A stretch of 64,000 bases of DNA from Paenibacillus_AA sp045062745 (GTDB taxonomy: Bacteria > Bacillota > Bacilli > Paenibacillales > NBRC-103111), in assembly GCF_045062745.1 (NCBI RefSeq), contig NZ_JBJGED010000019.1, positions 62,001 to 126,000 of the forward strand, given 5' to 3'. Made by a program: the position numbers and the translations under genes. Position 1 is the first letter of the stretch, and the number at the start of each line of letters is the position of its first letter. The notes under the pieces are model-generated. The model did not search any database. It saw only the letters and a program-made list of their open reading frames with translations, and was not told the origin of the DNA. Of the stretch, positions 15,943-23,823 are shown in pieces.

Positions 15943-16569
15943 ATGGGGCTGGGGGGATCTGGATTGACGGCAGGTGTAATCTTGGCGGGCGGACGGAATC
16001 GAAGAATGGGCGGACAGCCCAAGGGACTGCTAGAGCTGCAGGGTGAGGCGATCATAGCGAGACAAATCCGTCTGATGCGGACGCTATGTGCGGAAATGAT
16101 CGTGGTGACCAACGAGCCGGAGCTGTATCGGAGCGAGGTGCCGCAAAACGTAAACCTTGTGCCGGATCGGAATCCGGGGCTCGGACCGCTGGCGGGCATG
16201 GAGGCGGCCTTCGCCTGTACCTCTTCCGATACGATATGGATCGTTGGCTGTGACATGCCGTTCGTATCGCCTGAGGCGGCACGGCTCATGCGGAGCAAGC
16301 TGGAGGAGCGGGAGGAGCTCGATGCGGTCATCCCTTGTCTCCAGGGGAAGCGGCACCCTTTGCACGGGCTGTATAGGAAGCGGGTGGAGAAGGCGGTGTC
16401 GCCTCTTCTGGAAACGCAGCAATTGCGTCTGATGGGCTTGTTCGAGCGGATCCGATGGGTAGAACTAACGGACGAAGTATTTGTAGAAACAGGTATCGGC
16501 ACCCGTTTTGCCACGAATGTCAATACGCCGGAGGAATGGGTCGAGCTCAGAAAAAATGTCGAAAAGTAA
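15943..16569 (+). CDS. mobA: Molybdenum cofactor guanylyltransferase
   Basis: A roughly 208-residue nucleotidyltransferase that attaches GMP to molybdopterin to make the guanine dinucleotide cofactor. The signature LAGGRNRRMGGQPKGL (G-rich GTP loop with the R-M-G-x-x-K pattern), VPDRNPGLGPLAGM and GCDMPFVSPEA with the catalytic acidic motif are present. The start is uncertain: ATG at 15943, TTG at 15964 with a G-rich site ahead, or TTG at 15901 are all in frame. No other cofactor genes are adjacent. The molybdoenzyme at 39.2 kb belongs to the sulfite oxidase group, which normally uses the cofactor without GMP, so other client enzymes should exist elsewhere. Confidence 0.93.
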   Translation: MGLGGSGLTAGVILAGGRNRRMGGQPKGLLELQGEAIIARQIRLMRTLCAEMIVVTNEPELYRSEVPQNVNLVPDRNPGLGPLAGMEAAFACTSSDTIWIVGCDMPFVSPEAARLMRSKLEEREELDAVIPCLQGKRHPLHGLYRKRVEKAVSPLLETQQLRLMGLFERIRWVELTDEVFVETGIGTRFATNVNTPEEWVELRKNVEK

Positions 16570-16701
16570 GAAATTGGATCGAAATTAGGGACGCAAAAGG
16601 GCAGAACGATACGAATGCTTTTTGTAACCTTTTACCCCACACTCACGTCTAGGAAATAGGCGACATGCCGTTTCCAATCTATTCCGGGAGAGTGATATGA
16701 G

Positions 16702-16935
16702 ATGCCCTACTACATTGGCTACAAAGGAAAAAAGCTTGGCTCCGCCTTATCCAAAGCAGATGCGGAAGAGAAGCTGGTCGCGCTGAGCCGCTGTTTCAAC
16801 CAATTGGAGATTATTAAGGAACCGAGCGTAAACTCCTCAAAGGAAACCCAGCCGTTATTGCCGTTGGAAGTCGCCGCCGCCGTCCCGTTCACTCGTCCCA
16901 TTTTCGAGAATACCCTTTATTCAGTGCGTAAATAA
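16702..16935 (+). CDS. Small hypothetical protein (77 aa)
   Basis: A 77-residue soluble protein beginning MPYYIGYKGKKLGSALSKAD, with no transmembrane segment and no recognised domain. A GGGAGAG lies 8-10 nt upstream of the start. Its last 47 bases overlap, on the opposite strand, a small membrane protein gene (16889-16990), so one of the two 3' ends might be over-called. Function unknown. Confidence 0.55.
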   Translation: MPYYIGYKGKKLGSALSKADAEEKLVALSRCFNQLEIIKEPSVNSSKETQPLLPLEVAAAVPFTRPIFENTLYSVRK

Positions 16936-16990
16936 AAATGCCGATGATGGCCACCGTGATGATCCCGATCAATACCCAAATGCCTGTCAT
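16889..16990 (-). CDS. Small single-pass membrane protein (33 aa)
   Basis: On the minus strand an ATG at 16990 opens a 33-residue frame beginning MTGIWVLIGIITVAIIGIFI, followed by a short basic tail YALNKGYSRKWDE. It has one clear transmembrane helix (about 4-22) and a positive-inside cytosolic tail. An AGGG lies about 8 nt upstream. The pattern resembles the short YtzI-type proteins of Bacillus, but this is a resemblance in layout, not a proven homology. It is convergent with and overlaps the 77-aa gene. Confidence 0.55.
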   Translation of the reverse strand: MTGIWVLIGIITVAIIGIFIYALNKGYSRKWDE

Positions 16991-17149
16991 AACGTAATCC
17001 CTGCCTTTACTAGGTTTCATGCTGCCCGAGCTAACCTGTGAGCTATCCTACACTATACACGAAAATCCGGCAAAGATACATATACGTATATTAGCAGGAC
17101 GTTTGGGAAAAAAGATGGATAGGCATGTTTTGCGACAGGAGGGAACCTT

Positions 17150-17488
17150 ATGGACAAAAAGACGTTCTACGTATCGGTACAAGCGGGCGATGTTCTGGAG
17201 GATCCGGATGTCGCAGCGTTCGAGTTCGAAATCGAGGCGACGGACGACCAAGTGGCCCTGCTGCAGGATCTGATGGACGAATGGTCGCAAGGGGACAGCC
17301 GCTCGCCGGTCTCCATGTTCTCGTACATGGGGGAAGAGCATTCCGACGATACCCGAATCGATAACTATGACGCCAGGCTGGAGCGGATCTACCGGTACAT
17401 CCACAAGCTGGGGACGCCGGAGACGAAGCGGCATATCGAGAGCATGAATGTGATGCACGATTTGCAAGACGAGAGCCGTCAGAAATAA
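17150..17488 (+). CDS. Conserved hypothetical protein, acidic (112 aa)
   Basis: A 112-residue, acidic, soluble protein (DKKTFYVSVQAGDVLEDPDV; later EIEATDDQVALLQDLMDE). A CAGGAGGGA site lies directly upstream of the ATG. It ends with an intrinsic terminator. I do not recognise a named domain; the predicted pattern of an N-terminal beta strand pair followed by helices suggests a small alpha/beta protein. Function unknown. Confidence 0.75.
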   Translation: MDKKTFYVSVQAGDVLEDPDVAAFEFEIEATDDQVALLQDLMDEWSQGDSRSPVSMFSYMGEEHSDDTRIDNYDARLERIYRYIHKLGTPETKRHIESMNVMHDLQDESRQK

Positions 17489-17510
17489 AAACTCCTGATT
17501 CTGTAAGCGA

Positions 17511-17543
17511 AAACCGCACTGCCTCCGGCAGATGCGGTTTTTT
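17511..17543 (+). terminator. Intrinsic terminator
   Basis: The stem AAACCGCA-CTGCC pairs with GGCAG-TGCGGTTT (one bulge), and a run of six T follows. Confidence 0.85.
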
Positions 17544-17552
17544 GATAACATC

Positions 17553-17661
17553 AGAATTTATAAGTTTTGAGCGTAAGCTCAAGAATTCTGGTGTTTCAAG
17601 AAAAGCTACCGCTAAAGCACGAATGCACTTCCTCGAAATGCTTCGAACTGAAGCTTTTCTT
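17553..17661. repeat. Two adjacent intergenic palindromes
   Basis: The first (17553-17589) has outer arms AGAATT/AATTCT and inner arms TTGAGC/GCTCAA around GTAA. The second (17598-17661) has 10-bp arms AAGAAAAGCT/AGCTTTTCTT around 44 nt that contain further short inverted words. They lie beyond the terminator of the preceding gene, so they look like mobile or repeated intergenic palindromes and not terminators. Other copies are not present in the window. Confidence 0.45.
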
Positions 17662-17775
17662 ATAACCTCATCGCGGTGCCCGGGTTCCCGACGGCCCTTT
17701 TCTTGACGCTGGCGTTGCCGGGGGATAAACTGGACTGTAGAAGACGGATTGGAGTGACGACAGAAGGTGAGCGCA

Positions 17776-17916
17776 GTGTTGGGGTTGCCGCTAGCGGCCG
17801 AGGTCGACATGAAGGATGTCGGCGAAGCGATGTTTTTTGTGATGGTGGTTGTTCTCGCCTTTATTTTCCTGATTCTGTGGGCCAAGTGGAAAAAGAAGAA
17901 ACGGGATCGAAAGTAG
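17776..17916 (+). CDS. Small membrane protein (about 46 aa)
   Basis: A short frame ending 14 nt before the DUF86 gene. It encodes an acidic N-terminus, one strong transmembrane helix (FFVMVVVLAFIFLILWAKW) and a very basic tail KKKKRDRK. The start may be GTG at 17776 (AAGGTGAG upstream), GTG at 17767, or ATG at 17809 (GAGG 5 nt upstream, giving 35 residues). The tight spacing suggests co-transcription with the DUF86 protein gene. Function unknown. Confidence 0.6.
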   Translation: MLGLPLAAEVDMKDVGEAMFFVMVVVLAFIFLILWAKWKKKKRDRK

Positions 17917-17929
17917 AGGGGGAAGGCCG

Positions 17930-18382
17930 ATGTATTATGTGAACGTGGAACAAATGGACGAGCGGCTCGCCATGATCCCGCTCTTGACGCAGGCGTGCGG
18001 CGAGCTATTGAGGCAGGAGGGGGCGGCACCGCTGCCGCTGTTGTCCCGGCTGGCGCAGGAGCGCGCGCTGCACCTCGCCATCGAGCTGGTGACGGACGTC
18101 GGCAGTCTGCTGATCGACGGGTTCCTGCTGCGCGATGCAAGCAGCTATGAAGATATAATCGAGATTCTCAGGGTAGAGTCGATCTTCCCGGACGAGCTGG
18201 TCGCGCCTCTGCAGGAGCTGGTCCGGCTGCGCAAGCCGCTCGTGCAGGACTATATGCGGGCGGGGACGGAGACGCTCCATCCGCTGACGAGACAGCTGCC
18301 CGGGCTGCTGGCGTCATTCGAAGCGTCGGTACGGGCGTTCATGGCGAAGGAACTGGGTCCGTTCGGCAAAGGGGTTCAGTAA
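17930..18382 (+). CDS. DUF86/HepT-like protein with altered catalytic motif
   Basis: A 150-residue helical protein of the DUF86/HepT family (ERALHLAIELVTDVGSLLID, residues 44-63). HepT RNases and related toxins carry an R-x4-6-H-x-Y motif; here the matching stretch is R101-KPLV-Q106-D-Y108, so His is replaced by Gln. The paired MNT nucleotidyltransferase antitoxin is absent; instead a 46-aa membrane protein precedes it and an Fe-S type regulator follows. It is therefore probably not an active toxin. It resembles the solitary YutE-like members of Bacilli, whose role is unclear. A GGGGGAAGG site supports the ATG. Confidence 0.75.
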   Translation: MYYVNVEQMDERLAMIPLLTQACGELLRQEGAAPLPLLSRLAQERALHLAIELVTDVGSLLIDGFLLRDASSYEDIIEILRVESIFPDELVAPLQELVRLRKPLVQDYMRAGTETLHPLTRQLPGLLASFEASVRAFMAKELGPFGKGVQ

Positions 18383-18449
18383 AGAAGTTCAGCAAGGAAG
18401 TTCAGCAAGGAAGATCATCAGGGAAGATCAGCAAGGTTGACCAGCAGGG
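18372..18449 (+). repeat. Six tandem 13-bp repeats spanning a stop codon and the leader of the next gene
   Basis: Units of 13 bp follow one another without gaps: 18372-18384 (degenerate), then AAGTTCAGCAAGG twice (18385-18410), AAGATCATCAGGG, AAGATCAGCAAGG and TTGACCAGCAGGG (ending 18449). The first unit contains the DUF86 stop codon. Each unit carries an A/G-rich word like a weak ribosome binding site. The true site of the next gene comes 50 nt later. Confidence 0.85.
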
Positions 18450-18513
18450 AAGCAAGGCCATGACGTTCATGGAGATCAACAAGAGAGCGACTTGGGGAAG
18501 GAGGCGGAGGAAC

Positions 18514-19140
18514 ATGGAGCAGGAATCTTCTACGCGCCAGACGATCTTGACGATGCTGAAGACGTCCGGCCCGCTGCATGTCGGGGAGATGGCACGGCGG
18601 CTGGGCGTGACCGAGATGGCGGTACGGCGGCACCTGCATACGCTTGAGCGGGATGCGCTCATCGAGTCCAGCCTCGTCCGGCAGCCGATGGGACGGCCGA
18701 TGCACGTCTACCGGCTGACCGAAGCCGCCGATGAGTTGTTCCCCAAAAATTATGGCGTGCTGGCGCTCGATCTCCTCATGGAGCTCTCCGAGGACGAAGG
18801 CGAGGAGCGGGTCGACCGGCTGTTCGAGAAGCGGCGCGACAAGCTGCTGAGCAAGTATGCGAAGTCCATGGAGGGCAAGCCGCTCGAGGCGAAGGTGGCC
18901 GCACTCGCGGACATCCAGAACGCCAACGGCTACATGGCCGAGTGGCAGCAGGGGGCCGAAGGCGAGTTCGTGCTGCAGGAAGCAAATTGCCCGATCGCAC
19001 AGGTGGCCCGGCAGTTCAACCAAGCTTGCCAATGCGAGCTGCAGCTGTTCCAGCGGCTGCTCGAGGCGGACGTGGAGCGGACGGAGTGCCTCGCTAAAGG
19101 CGGAGGCAAGTGCGTGTACATCATTCAGCCCAACACATGA
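18514..19140 (+). CDS. SufR/DeoR-like Fe-S cluster-sensing transcriptional regulator
   Basis: A 208-residue regulator. Its N-terminal winged helix (about 8-68; GEMARRLGVTEMAVRRHLHT, beta wing RPMHVYRLTEAAD) binds DNA. The C-terminal domain carries cysteines C159, C172, C174, C192 and C200; C159-x12-C172 equals the spacing in SufR, which binds a 4Fe-4S cluster and represses suf genes. The start is the ATG behind AAGGAGGCGGAGG; an in-frame ATG at 18460 is poorer. No suf genes are in the window, so targets are elsewhere. It follows the tandem repeats and the DUF86 gene in one orientation. Confidence 0.82.
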   Translation: MEQESSTRQTILTMLKTSGPLHVGEMARRLGVTEMAVRRHLHTLERDALIESSLVRQPMGRPMHVYRLTEAADELFPKNYGVLALDLLMELSEDEGEERVDRLFEKRRDKLLSKYAKSMEGKPLEAKVAALADIQNANGYMAEWQQGAEGEFVLQEANCPIAQVARQFNQACQCELQLFQRLLEADVERTECLAKGGGKCVYIIQPNT

Positions 19141-19187
19141 CAACATCCCAACTCAGGCTGCCTCATAGCCGCGAGATTGGGATGTTG
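19141..19187 (+). terminator. Hairpin after the SufR-like gene
   Basis: An 11-bp perfect inverted repeat (CAACATCCCAA/TTGGGATGTTG) starts immediately after the stop codon, with a 25-nt loop and only a short T stretch after it. It probably ends or stabilises the transcript. Confidence 0.5.
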
Positions 19188-19282
19188 CGGTTTCCGGGAG
19201 CGGGCGGAACCGAAGCCGTCCAGCTGCCACGATGCGTAGCGGCGGAAGAGCCAGGCCGCGTAACAGCATGCAGCCTAACCGC

Positions 19283-19921
19283 CTAGCTGCCGATCGTCTG
19301 CTCCGTCAACGCCCGGGCTTTCTCGGTGATCCAGGCGAAGTTGCCGGCGGCGATCTCCTTCAAATTGACGACGGAGCCGCCGATCCCGACGCCATGGCAG
19401 CCGATGCGGATAAATTCGCGGATATTGTCCGCGTTCACGCCGCCGACGGCCAGCATCGGGATGTGGCTCAGCGGGCCTTGCAGCTCCTTGATGTACCCGA
19501 TGCCGAGGCTCGCGCTCGGGAACACCTTGACGGCGGTCGCGCCGGCTTTCCACGCACGGACGATCTCGCTCGGCGTCATCGCGCCGGGGTAGATCGGCAC
19601 GCCTGTGTCGGCGCAGTAGCGGATGACGGCTTCATCCGTATTCGGCGTGACGATGAAGCCCGCTCCGGCCGCCAGCGCCGTCTTGGCGTCGTCCAGATCG
19701 AGCACGGTGCCCGCCCCGATGAACATGCGGTCGCCCCGCTCGTGCTGGAGCTGCCGGATCATGTCCGGCGCACCCGGAGTGTTAAGCGTCACTTCCATGA
19801 CGGTAATCCCGCCGGCGTAGAGCGCATCGGCCACTTGGAGAATGTGGCGCTCTTCGACGCCTCGAATGATGGCGATGATACGGGTTGCTTCGACTTGCTT
19901 CAGTCCTTGTTCTTTGTCCAT
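19283..19921 (-). CDS. eda: 2-keto-3-deoxy-6-phosphogluconate aldolase (KDPG/KHG aldolase)
   Basis: A 212-residue TIM-barrel aldolase that splits KDPG to pyruvate and glyceraldehyde 3-phosphate, the last step of Entner-Doudoroff and uronate degradation. The Schiff-base lysine is K132 (AVKVFPSASLG), with E43 (MEVTLNTPG), the phosphate-binding GAGTVLD loop and the C-terminal GVGIGGSVV segment. No partner gene (kdgK, edd or uxa) is adjacent. It is divergent from an AraC regulator 185 nt away, which could control it. Confidence 0.95.
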   Translation of the reverse strand: MDKEQGLKQVEATRIIAIIRGVEERHILQVADALYAGGITVMEVTLNTPGAPDMIRQLQHERGDRMFIGAGTVLDLDDAKTALAAGAGFIVTPNTDEAVIRYCADTGVPIYPGAMTPSEIVRAWKAGATAVKVFPSASLGIGYIKELQGPLSHIPMLAVGGVNADNIREFIRIGCHGVGIGGSVVNLKEIAAGNFAWITEKARALTEQTIGS

Positions 19922-20106
19922 GTGTCGCTGCCACTCCTTGTCTCCTGCTATTGTCGGTTATTATACCACATGCAGGCCGGAACCGCCGAACCCTCGTGAA
20001 GGCAACGCTTGAATGAGCGCGTCCCAAAGCATACAATGAATGGGAACCCTGCGTATGGAGCGGGCGCCCGTATCCGCGCTGCCATGCTCCTGGATGGAGG
20101 CCAGAG

Positions 20107-20988
20107 ATGAAGCTCCGACCGATTCCGCTGCCCGCAAGCGGTGTATATCTGTATGAAAGCAAGCACCAGGAAGGCGACACGATCGATCCGCATCACCATG
20201 CGGTCCATCAGATGTTGTTCGCGCTCGAGGGGCGGGGGACGATCAAGGTCGACCGGACCGCATACGACTTCACGACGGACAATGCCGTCATCCTGACGCC
20301 GCAGACCGACCACGCGATCGTCTCCGACGCGAAGCTGACGCTGCTCGTGCTCGCCTTCGACGCGGGCCGGCTCGATGCCGACGTGCGCCGCGAGCTGCTG
20401 CAGGAGAGCTTCCCGCAGTCGGCGTACATGCCGCTGAATGGATTCACGGCGAGCGAGCTGCGGCCGCTGCTCCGCAAGATGCTGTTCGAGCAGTCGCGGC
20501 CGAGCGCGCTCGGCGGGTGGGCGATGCGCATCTACTTGCTCGAGATGCTGCTCTTGCTCGCGCGGTCGAAGCACCCGGCGCCGATCCACGACTCGAACCA
20601 GCTGCGGGCGGAGCGGATCCGCGCCTACATCGACGGGAACTATTACGAGCCGATTCAGGCCGGCGATCTGGGGAGCAAGCTCGGGCTTAGCGCGCGGCAT
20701 ATCAATCAGATTTTCAAGGACCAATATCAGCTGACCCCTACGCAGTATTTGACCGAAGTGCGCGTCCAGGTAGCCCAGAAGCTGCTGCAGGAGACGGACA
20801 AAGACATCGTGTCGATCTGCTTCGAGGTCGGCTACGAGAACCTGTCGACGTTCTATCGGACGTTCAAGGGGGTCGTGAACATGTCGCCGAACCAATACCG
20901 TAAGGTTTATCGCGGCACAGATATAGAAACAATGCGTACAGAGGCAGGAAAGGACGAGGAGGACCACGATGAGCGACAATCAAACTGA
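20107..20988 (+). CDS. AraC family transcriptional regulator with cupin domain
   Basis: A 293-residue regulator. The N-terminal cupin shows DTIDPHHHAVHQMLFALEGR (about 24-43). The C-terminal AraC domain has GSKLGLSARHINQIFKDQY and IVSICFEVGYENLSTFYRTF. The start has GGAGG 6-7 nt upstream. The 3' end overlaps the selD start by 20 nt, so it may be co-transcribed with the selenium genes. It is divergent from eda. Whether it controls eda, selD or both cannot be told from the sequence. Confidence 0.9.
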   Translation: MKLRPIPLPASGVYLYESKHQEGDTIDPHHHAVHQMLFALEGRGTIKVDRTAYDFTTDNAVILTPQTDHAIVSDAKLTLLVLAFDAGRLDADVRRELLQESFPQSAYMPLNGFTASELRPLLRKMLFEQSRPSALGGWAMRIYLLEMLLLLARSKHPAPIHDSNQLRAERIRAYIDGNYYEPIQAGDLGSKLGLSARHINQIFKDQYQLTPTQYLTEVRVQVAQKLLQETDKDIVSICFEVGYENLSTFYRTFKGVVNMSPNQYRKVYRGTDIETMRTEAGKDEEDHDERQSN

Positions 20989-22039
20989 ACGGATCAAACT
21001 GACATCATATTCGTCGAAAGGCGGCTGCGGCTGCAAGATCGGCCCGGCCGATCTCTCCCAGGTGCTGCGCAACCTGCCGCCCGGAGTGCCGAACCCGAAC
21101 CTGCTCGTCGGGCTGGACACGAGCGATGATGCCGGCGTGTACAAGCTGACGGACGAGCTGGCGCTCGTGCAGACCGTCGACTTCTTCACGCCGATCGTCG
21201 ACGATCCCTACGCGTTCGGGCAGGTGGCGGCGGCCAATGCGCTCAGCGACGTGTACGCCATGGGCGGGAAGCCGCTCACGGTGCTGAACATCGTGGCGTT
21301 CCCGATCCACACGCTGGACAAGTCGGTGCTGGCCGACATTCTGCGCGGGGCGGGAGACAAGGTGCGCGAGGCCGGCGCGACGCTCGTCGGCGGCCATTCG
21401 ATCGACGACAAGGAGCCGAAGTTCGGCCTCGCCGTCACCGGGACGGTGCATCCGGACCGGGTGCGCACGAATGCCGGGGCGAAGCCGGGCGACGTGCTGA
21501 TCCTGACGAAGCCGATCGGAGTCGGCATTCTGACGACGTCGATCAAGAAGGATCAGCTGAGCGAGGCGGAGATCGCCCGCGTGACGAGCGTCATGACGAC
21601 GCTGAACAGGACGGCGGCGGAGACGATGGAGCGCTTCGAGGTGCACGGCGTAACCGATGTCACGGGCTTCGGCCTGCTCGGCCATGCGTCCGAGATGGCC
21701 AAGGGCAGCGGCGTCGGCTTGCGCATCGCGGCGAAGCGCGTGCCGTTCCTGCCCCGCGTGCGCGAGCTCGCGGAGGCCGGTTTCGTGCCCGGCGGCACGA
21801 AGAGCAACTACGCCCACCTCGAGGGCAGCGTCACATTCGACGCCTCCATCGACCAGATCGGCCAATGGATGCTGTGTGACGCGGTCACCTCGGGGGGCTT
21901 GCTCATCGCGGCGGCGCCCGGGGAGGCGCCGGCGCTGCTCGAGGCGCTGATCGCCGCCGGCGTCGAAGCCGCCGCCATCGGCGTTGCCGTCGCGGAGCAC
22001 GCCGGACACATCGTCGTGCTGGACGCGGAAGCGGTGTAA
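20969..22039 (+). CDS. selD: Selenide, water dikinase (selenophosphate synthetase)
   Basis: A 356-residue enzyme that makes selenophosphate from selenide and ATP. The catalytic segment GGCGCKIGPADL has C20, C22 and K23, so it is the cysteine form, not the selenocysteine form. The ATP-binding aspartates are in GLDTSDDAGVY and QTVDFFTPIVDD, and GGHSIDDKEPKFGLAVTG is the family signature. GAGGAGG lies just ahead of the ATG inside the end of the AraC gene. Directly downstream is the tRNA 2-selenouridine synthase gene, its known partner. Confidence 0.97.
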   Translation: MSDNQTERIKLTSYSSKGGCGCKIGPADLSQVLRNLPPGVPNPNLLVGLDTSDDAGVYKLTDELALVQTVDFFTPIVDDPYAFGQVAAANALSDVYAMGGKPLTVLNIVAFPIHTLDKSVLADILRGAGDKVREAGATLVGGHSIDDKEPKFGLAVTGTVHPDRVRTNAGAKPGDVLILTKPIGVGILTTSIKKDQLSEAEIARVTSVMTTLNRTAAETMERFEVHGVTDVTGFGLLGHASEMAKGSGVGLRIAAKRVPFLPRVRELAEAGFVPGGTKSNYAHLEGSVTFDASIDQIGQWMLCDAVTSGGLLIAAAPGEAPALLEALIAAGVEAAAIGVAVAEHAGHIVVLDAEAV

Positions 22040-22081
22040 CCCGCGGATCATGAAGCGACATCGACAGAGGAGGGAAGCCGG

Positions 22082-23125
22082 ATGGTGCAGGAAATCACAA
22101 TAGAGCAGCTGCTGGAACCGTACCGGGCCGGTGCGGTCACGCTGATCGACGTCCGATCTCCTTCGGAGTTCGCGGATTCGACCATTCCTGGGAGTCGGAA
22201 TATCCCCTTATTCAATGACGAAGAACGGGCCGAGATCGGCACGATATACAAGCAAGTGAGCGTAGAAGCGGCGAAGCAGCGGGGGCTCGAGATCGTGTCG
22301 GCCAAGCTGCCCGCGTTCATCCGGGAATTCGCCGAGATCCCGGGGCGCAAGGCCGTCTTCTGCTGGCGCGGCGGTATGCGCAGCAAGACGAGCGCCACGC
22401 TGCTTGGGCTCATGGACATTCGCGTCCATCGGCTCCAGGGCGGGTTCCGCGCGTTTCGCCAATGGGTCGTAGGGACGCTGGAGCAGTTCGAGCTTCGGCC
22501 GCCCGCGGTCGTCGTGAACGGCTACACCGGCTCGGGCAAGACATCGCTCCTCCAGCGTCTCGAGAACGAGGGCTATCCCGTGCTCGATCTCGAAGGGATG
22601 GCCGGCCATCGCGGGTCGGTCTTCGGGCAAGTCGGGCTCGCGCCGAACAACCAGAAGACGTTCGAGGCGCTTCTCGCCTTGAGGCTGCTCGAGCTGCAGG
22701 AGGCGCCGTACGTGCTATTGGAGGCGGAGAGCAAGCGGATCGGCAAGGTGATGGTACCGGACTTCCTGATGGAGGCGAAAGCCCGGGGCGTGCAGCTGTT
22801 CCTGGAGCTGCCGACTCAGGAACGGGTCCGGCACATCCTCGAGGACTACGAGCCGGAGCGGCACGCCGAGGCGTGCCTGGAGGCGTTCGCCCGCATCAAG
22901 AAGCGGATCCATACGCCGGTCGCCGCGGAGATCCAGGGTCATCTGGAGGAGGGGCGCTATGCGGAGGCGGTGGCGCTCCTGCTGGTCTACTATTACGATC
23001 CCCGGTACGAGCATGCCTCGTTGCAGTACGGGGGGGAGAAGCTGGTATGCAAGGCGGAGACGATCGAAGAAGCGATGGAGCTCGTGCGGGACCGGCTCCG
23101 GGAGCGGTTTCCCGTCCCCAAGTGA
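22082..23125 (+). CDS. mnmH: tRNA 2-selenouridine synthase
   Basis: A 347-residue protein (also called SelU or YbbB) that replaces sulfur by selenium at the wobble 2-thiouridine of tRNAs for Lys, Glu and Gln. It has an N-terminal rhodanese domain with active C94 (AVFCWRGGMRS) and a C-terminal P-loop domain with Walker A GYTGSGKTS (147-155) and the motif LEGMAGHRGSVFG. An AGGAGGG site precedes the start. It forms an operon with selD, which supplies selenophosphate. Confidence 0.96.
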   Translation: MVQEITIEQLLEPYRAGAVTLIDVRSPSEFADSTIPGSRNIPLFNDEERAEIGTIYKQVSVEAAKQRGLEIVSAKLPAFIREFAEIPGRKAVFCWRGGMRSKTSATLLGLMDIRVHRLQGGFRAFRQWVVGTLEQFELRPPAVVVNGYTGSGKTSLLQRLENEGYPVLDLEGMAGHRGSVFGQVGLAPNNQKTFEALLALRLLELQEAPYVLLEAESKRIGKVMVPDFLMEAKARGVQLFLELPTQERVRHILEDYEPERHAEACLEAFARIKKRIHTPVAAEIQGHLEEGRYAEAVALLLVYYYDPRYEHASLQYGGEKLVCKAETIEEAMELVRDRLRERFPVPK

Positions 23126-23337
23126 AACGAATTGGAGCGCTTGCCCTTCCGGGAGGCGCTCTTTTCGTTGTTTCTGGGGTCCCCGGCTGACAAGAGTGCG
23201 GATATTTTTCCCTGATGTTGTGTCAAAATGGGCGCCCCCGACTTATAATGGAACTAAGAAATGGGCATTCGTCTAGAGCAGCACGTGCACCAAAGTCCAC
23301 CCCATTGCATAACAAACCGCCGAGGTGAGGGAAGCGA

Positions 23338-23823
23338 ATGATTTGGCAAATTAGCGTGGCATGTATAGCAGCAGCATTTATCGTACTCGTCGGGTACCTG
23401 ATCGCCGCCATTCAAACCGCACGCGCCTCCATGATGCAAATGAACCAGTCGCTCGAGAAGATCGAGCACCGGCTGAATGAAATGTCCGCCGAGACGATGA
23501 ACGTCATGCGCTCCGCCCAGCAAGTAACCGACGATGTTCAGCGCAAGATGAAGACGTTGGATGCGCTGTTCGTGTCGATCGGCCAAGTGGGCGAGTCGGT
23601 CCAGCAGGTGACCTCTTCGGTGAAGCAAGTGTCCGCGACCGTGTCGCAATCGATGCAGCAGGCGGGGCAGACGGTTCGGGGGAATGAGTCTCGGATCGCG
23701 GAATGGCTGGACTGGGCGGCATGGGGGTTTCAGGTAGTGCAAAAATGGCAGCAACGGAAGCAGCAGAAGACGAACCAACCCAAACCTACAATGGAAAGGG
23801 AGGATTCACATGTCGGAACCTAA
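23338..23823 (+). CDS. DUF948 family membrane protein, YtxG-like
   Basis: A 161-residue protein with one N-terminal transmembrane helix (about 5-24) followed by a long heptad-rich coil (MNQSLEKIEHRLNEMSAETM through VSATVSQSMQQ). This is the DUF948 layout of Bacillus YtxG, a general stress protein. A TATAAT at 23244-23249 could be the -10 box, with only a weak -35 (TGTCAA) 17 bp upstream; GAGGTGAGGG is the binding site. The stop overlaps the next gene by 14 nt, as in ytxGH operons. Confidence 0.85.
   Translation: MIWQISVACIAAAFIVLVGYLIAAIQTARASMMQMNQSLEKIEHRLNEMSAETMNVMRSAQQVTDDVQRKMKTLDALFVSIGQVGESVQQVTSSVKQVSATVSQSMQQAGQTVRGNESRIAEWLDWAAWGFQVVQKWQQRKQQKTNQPKPTMEREDSHVGT

Noticed and set aside
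17930..18382. Active HepT/MNT toxin-antitoxin module
   Set aside because: The catalytic His is Gln and no nucleotidyltransferase antitoxin gene is adjacent.
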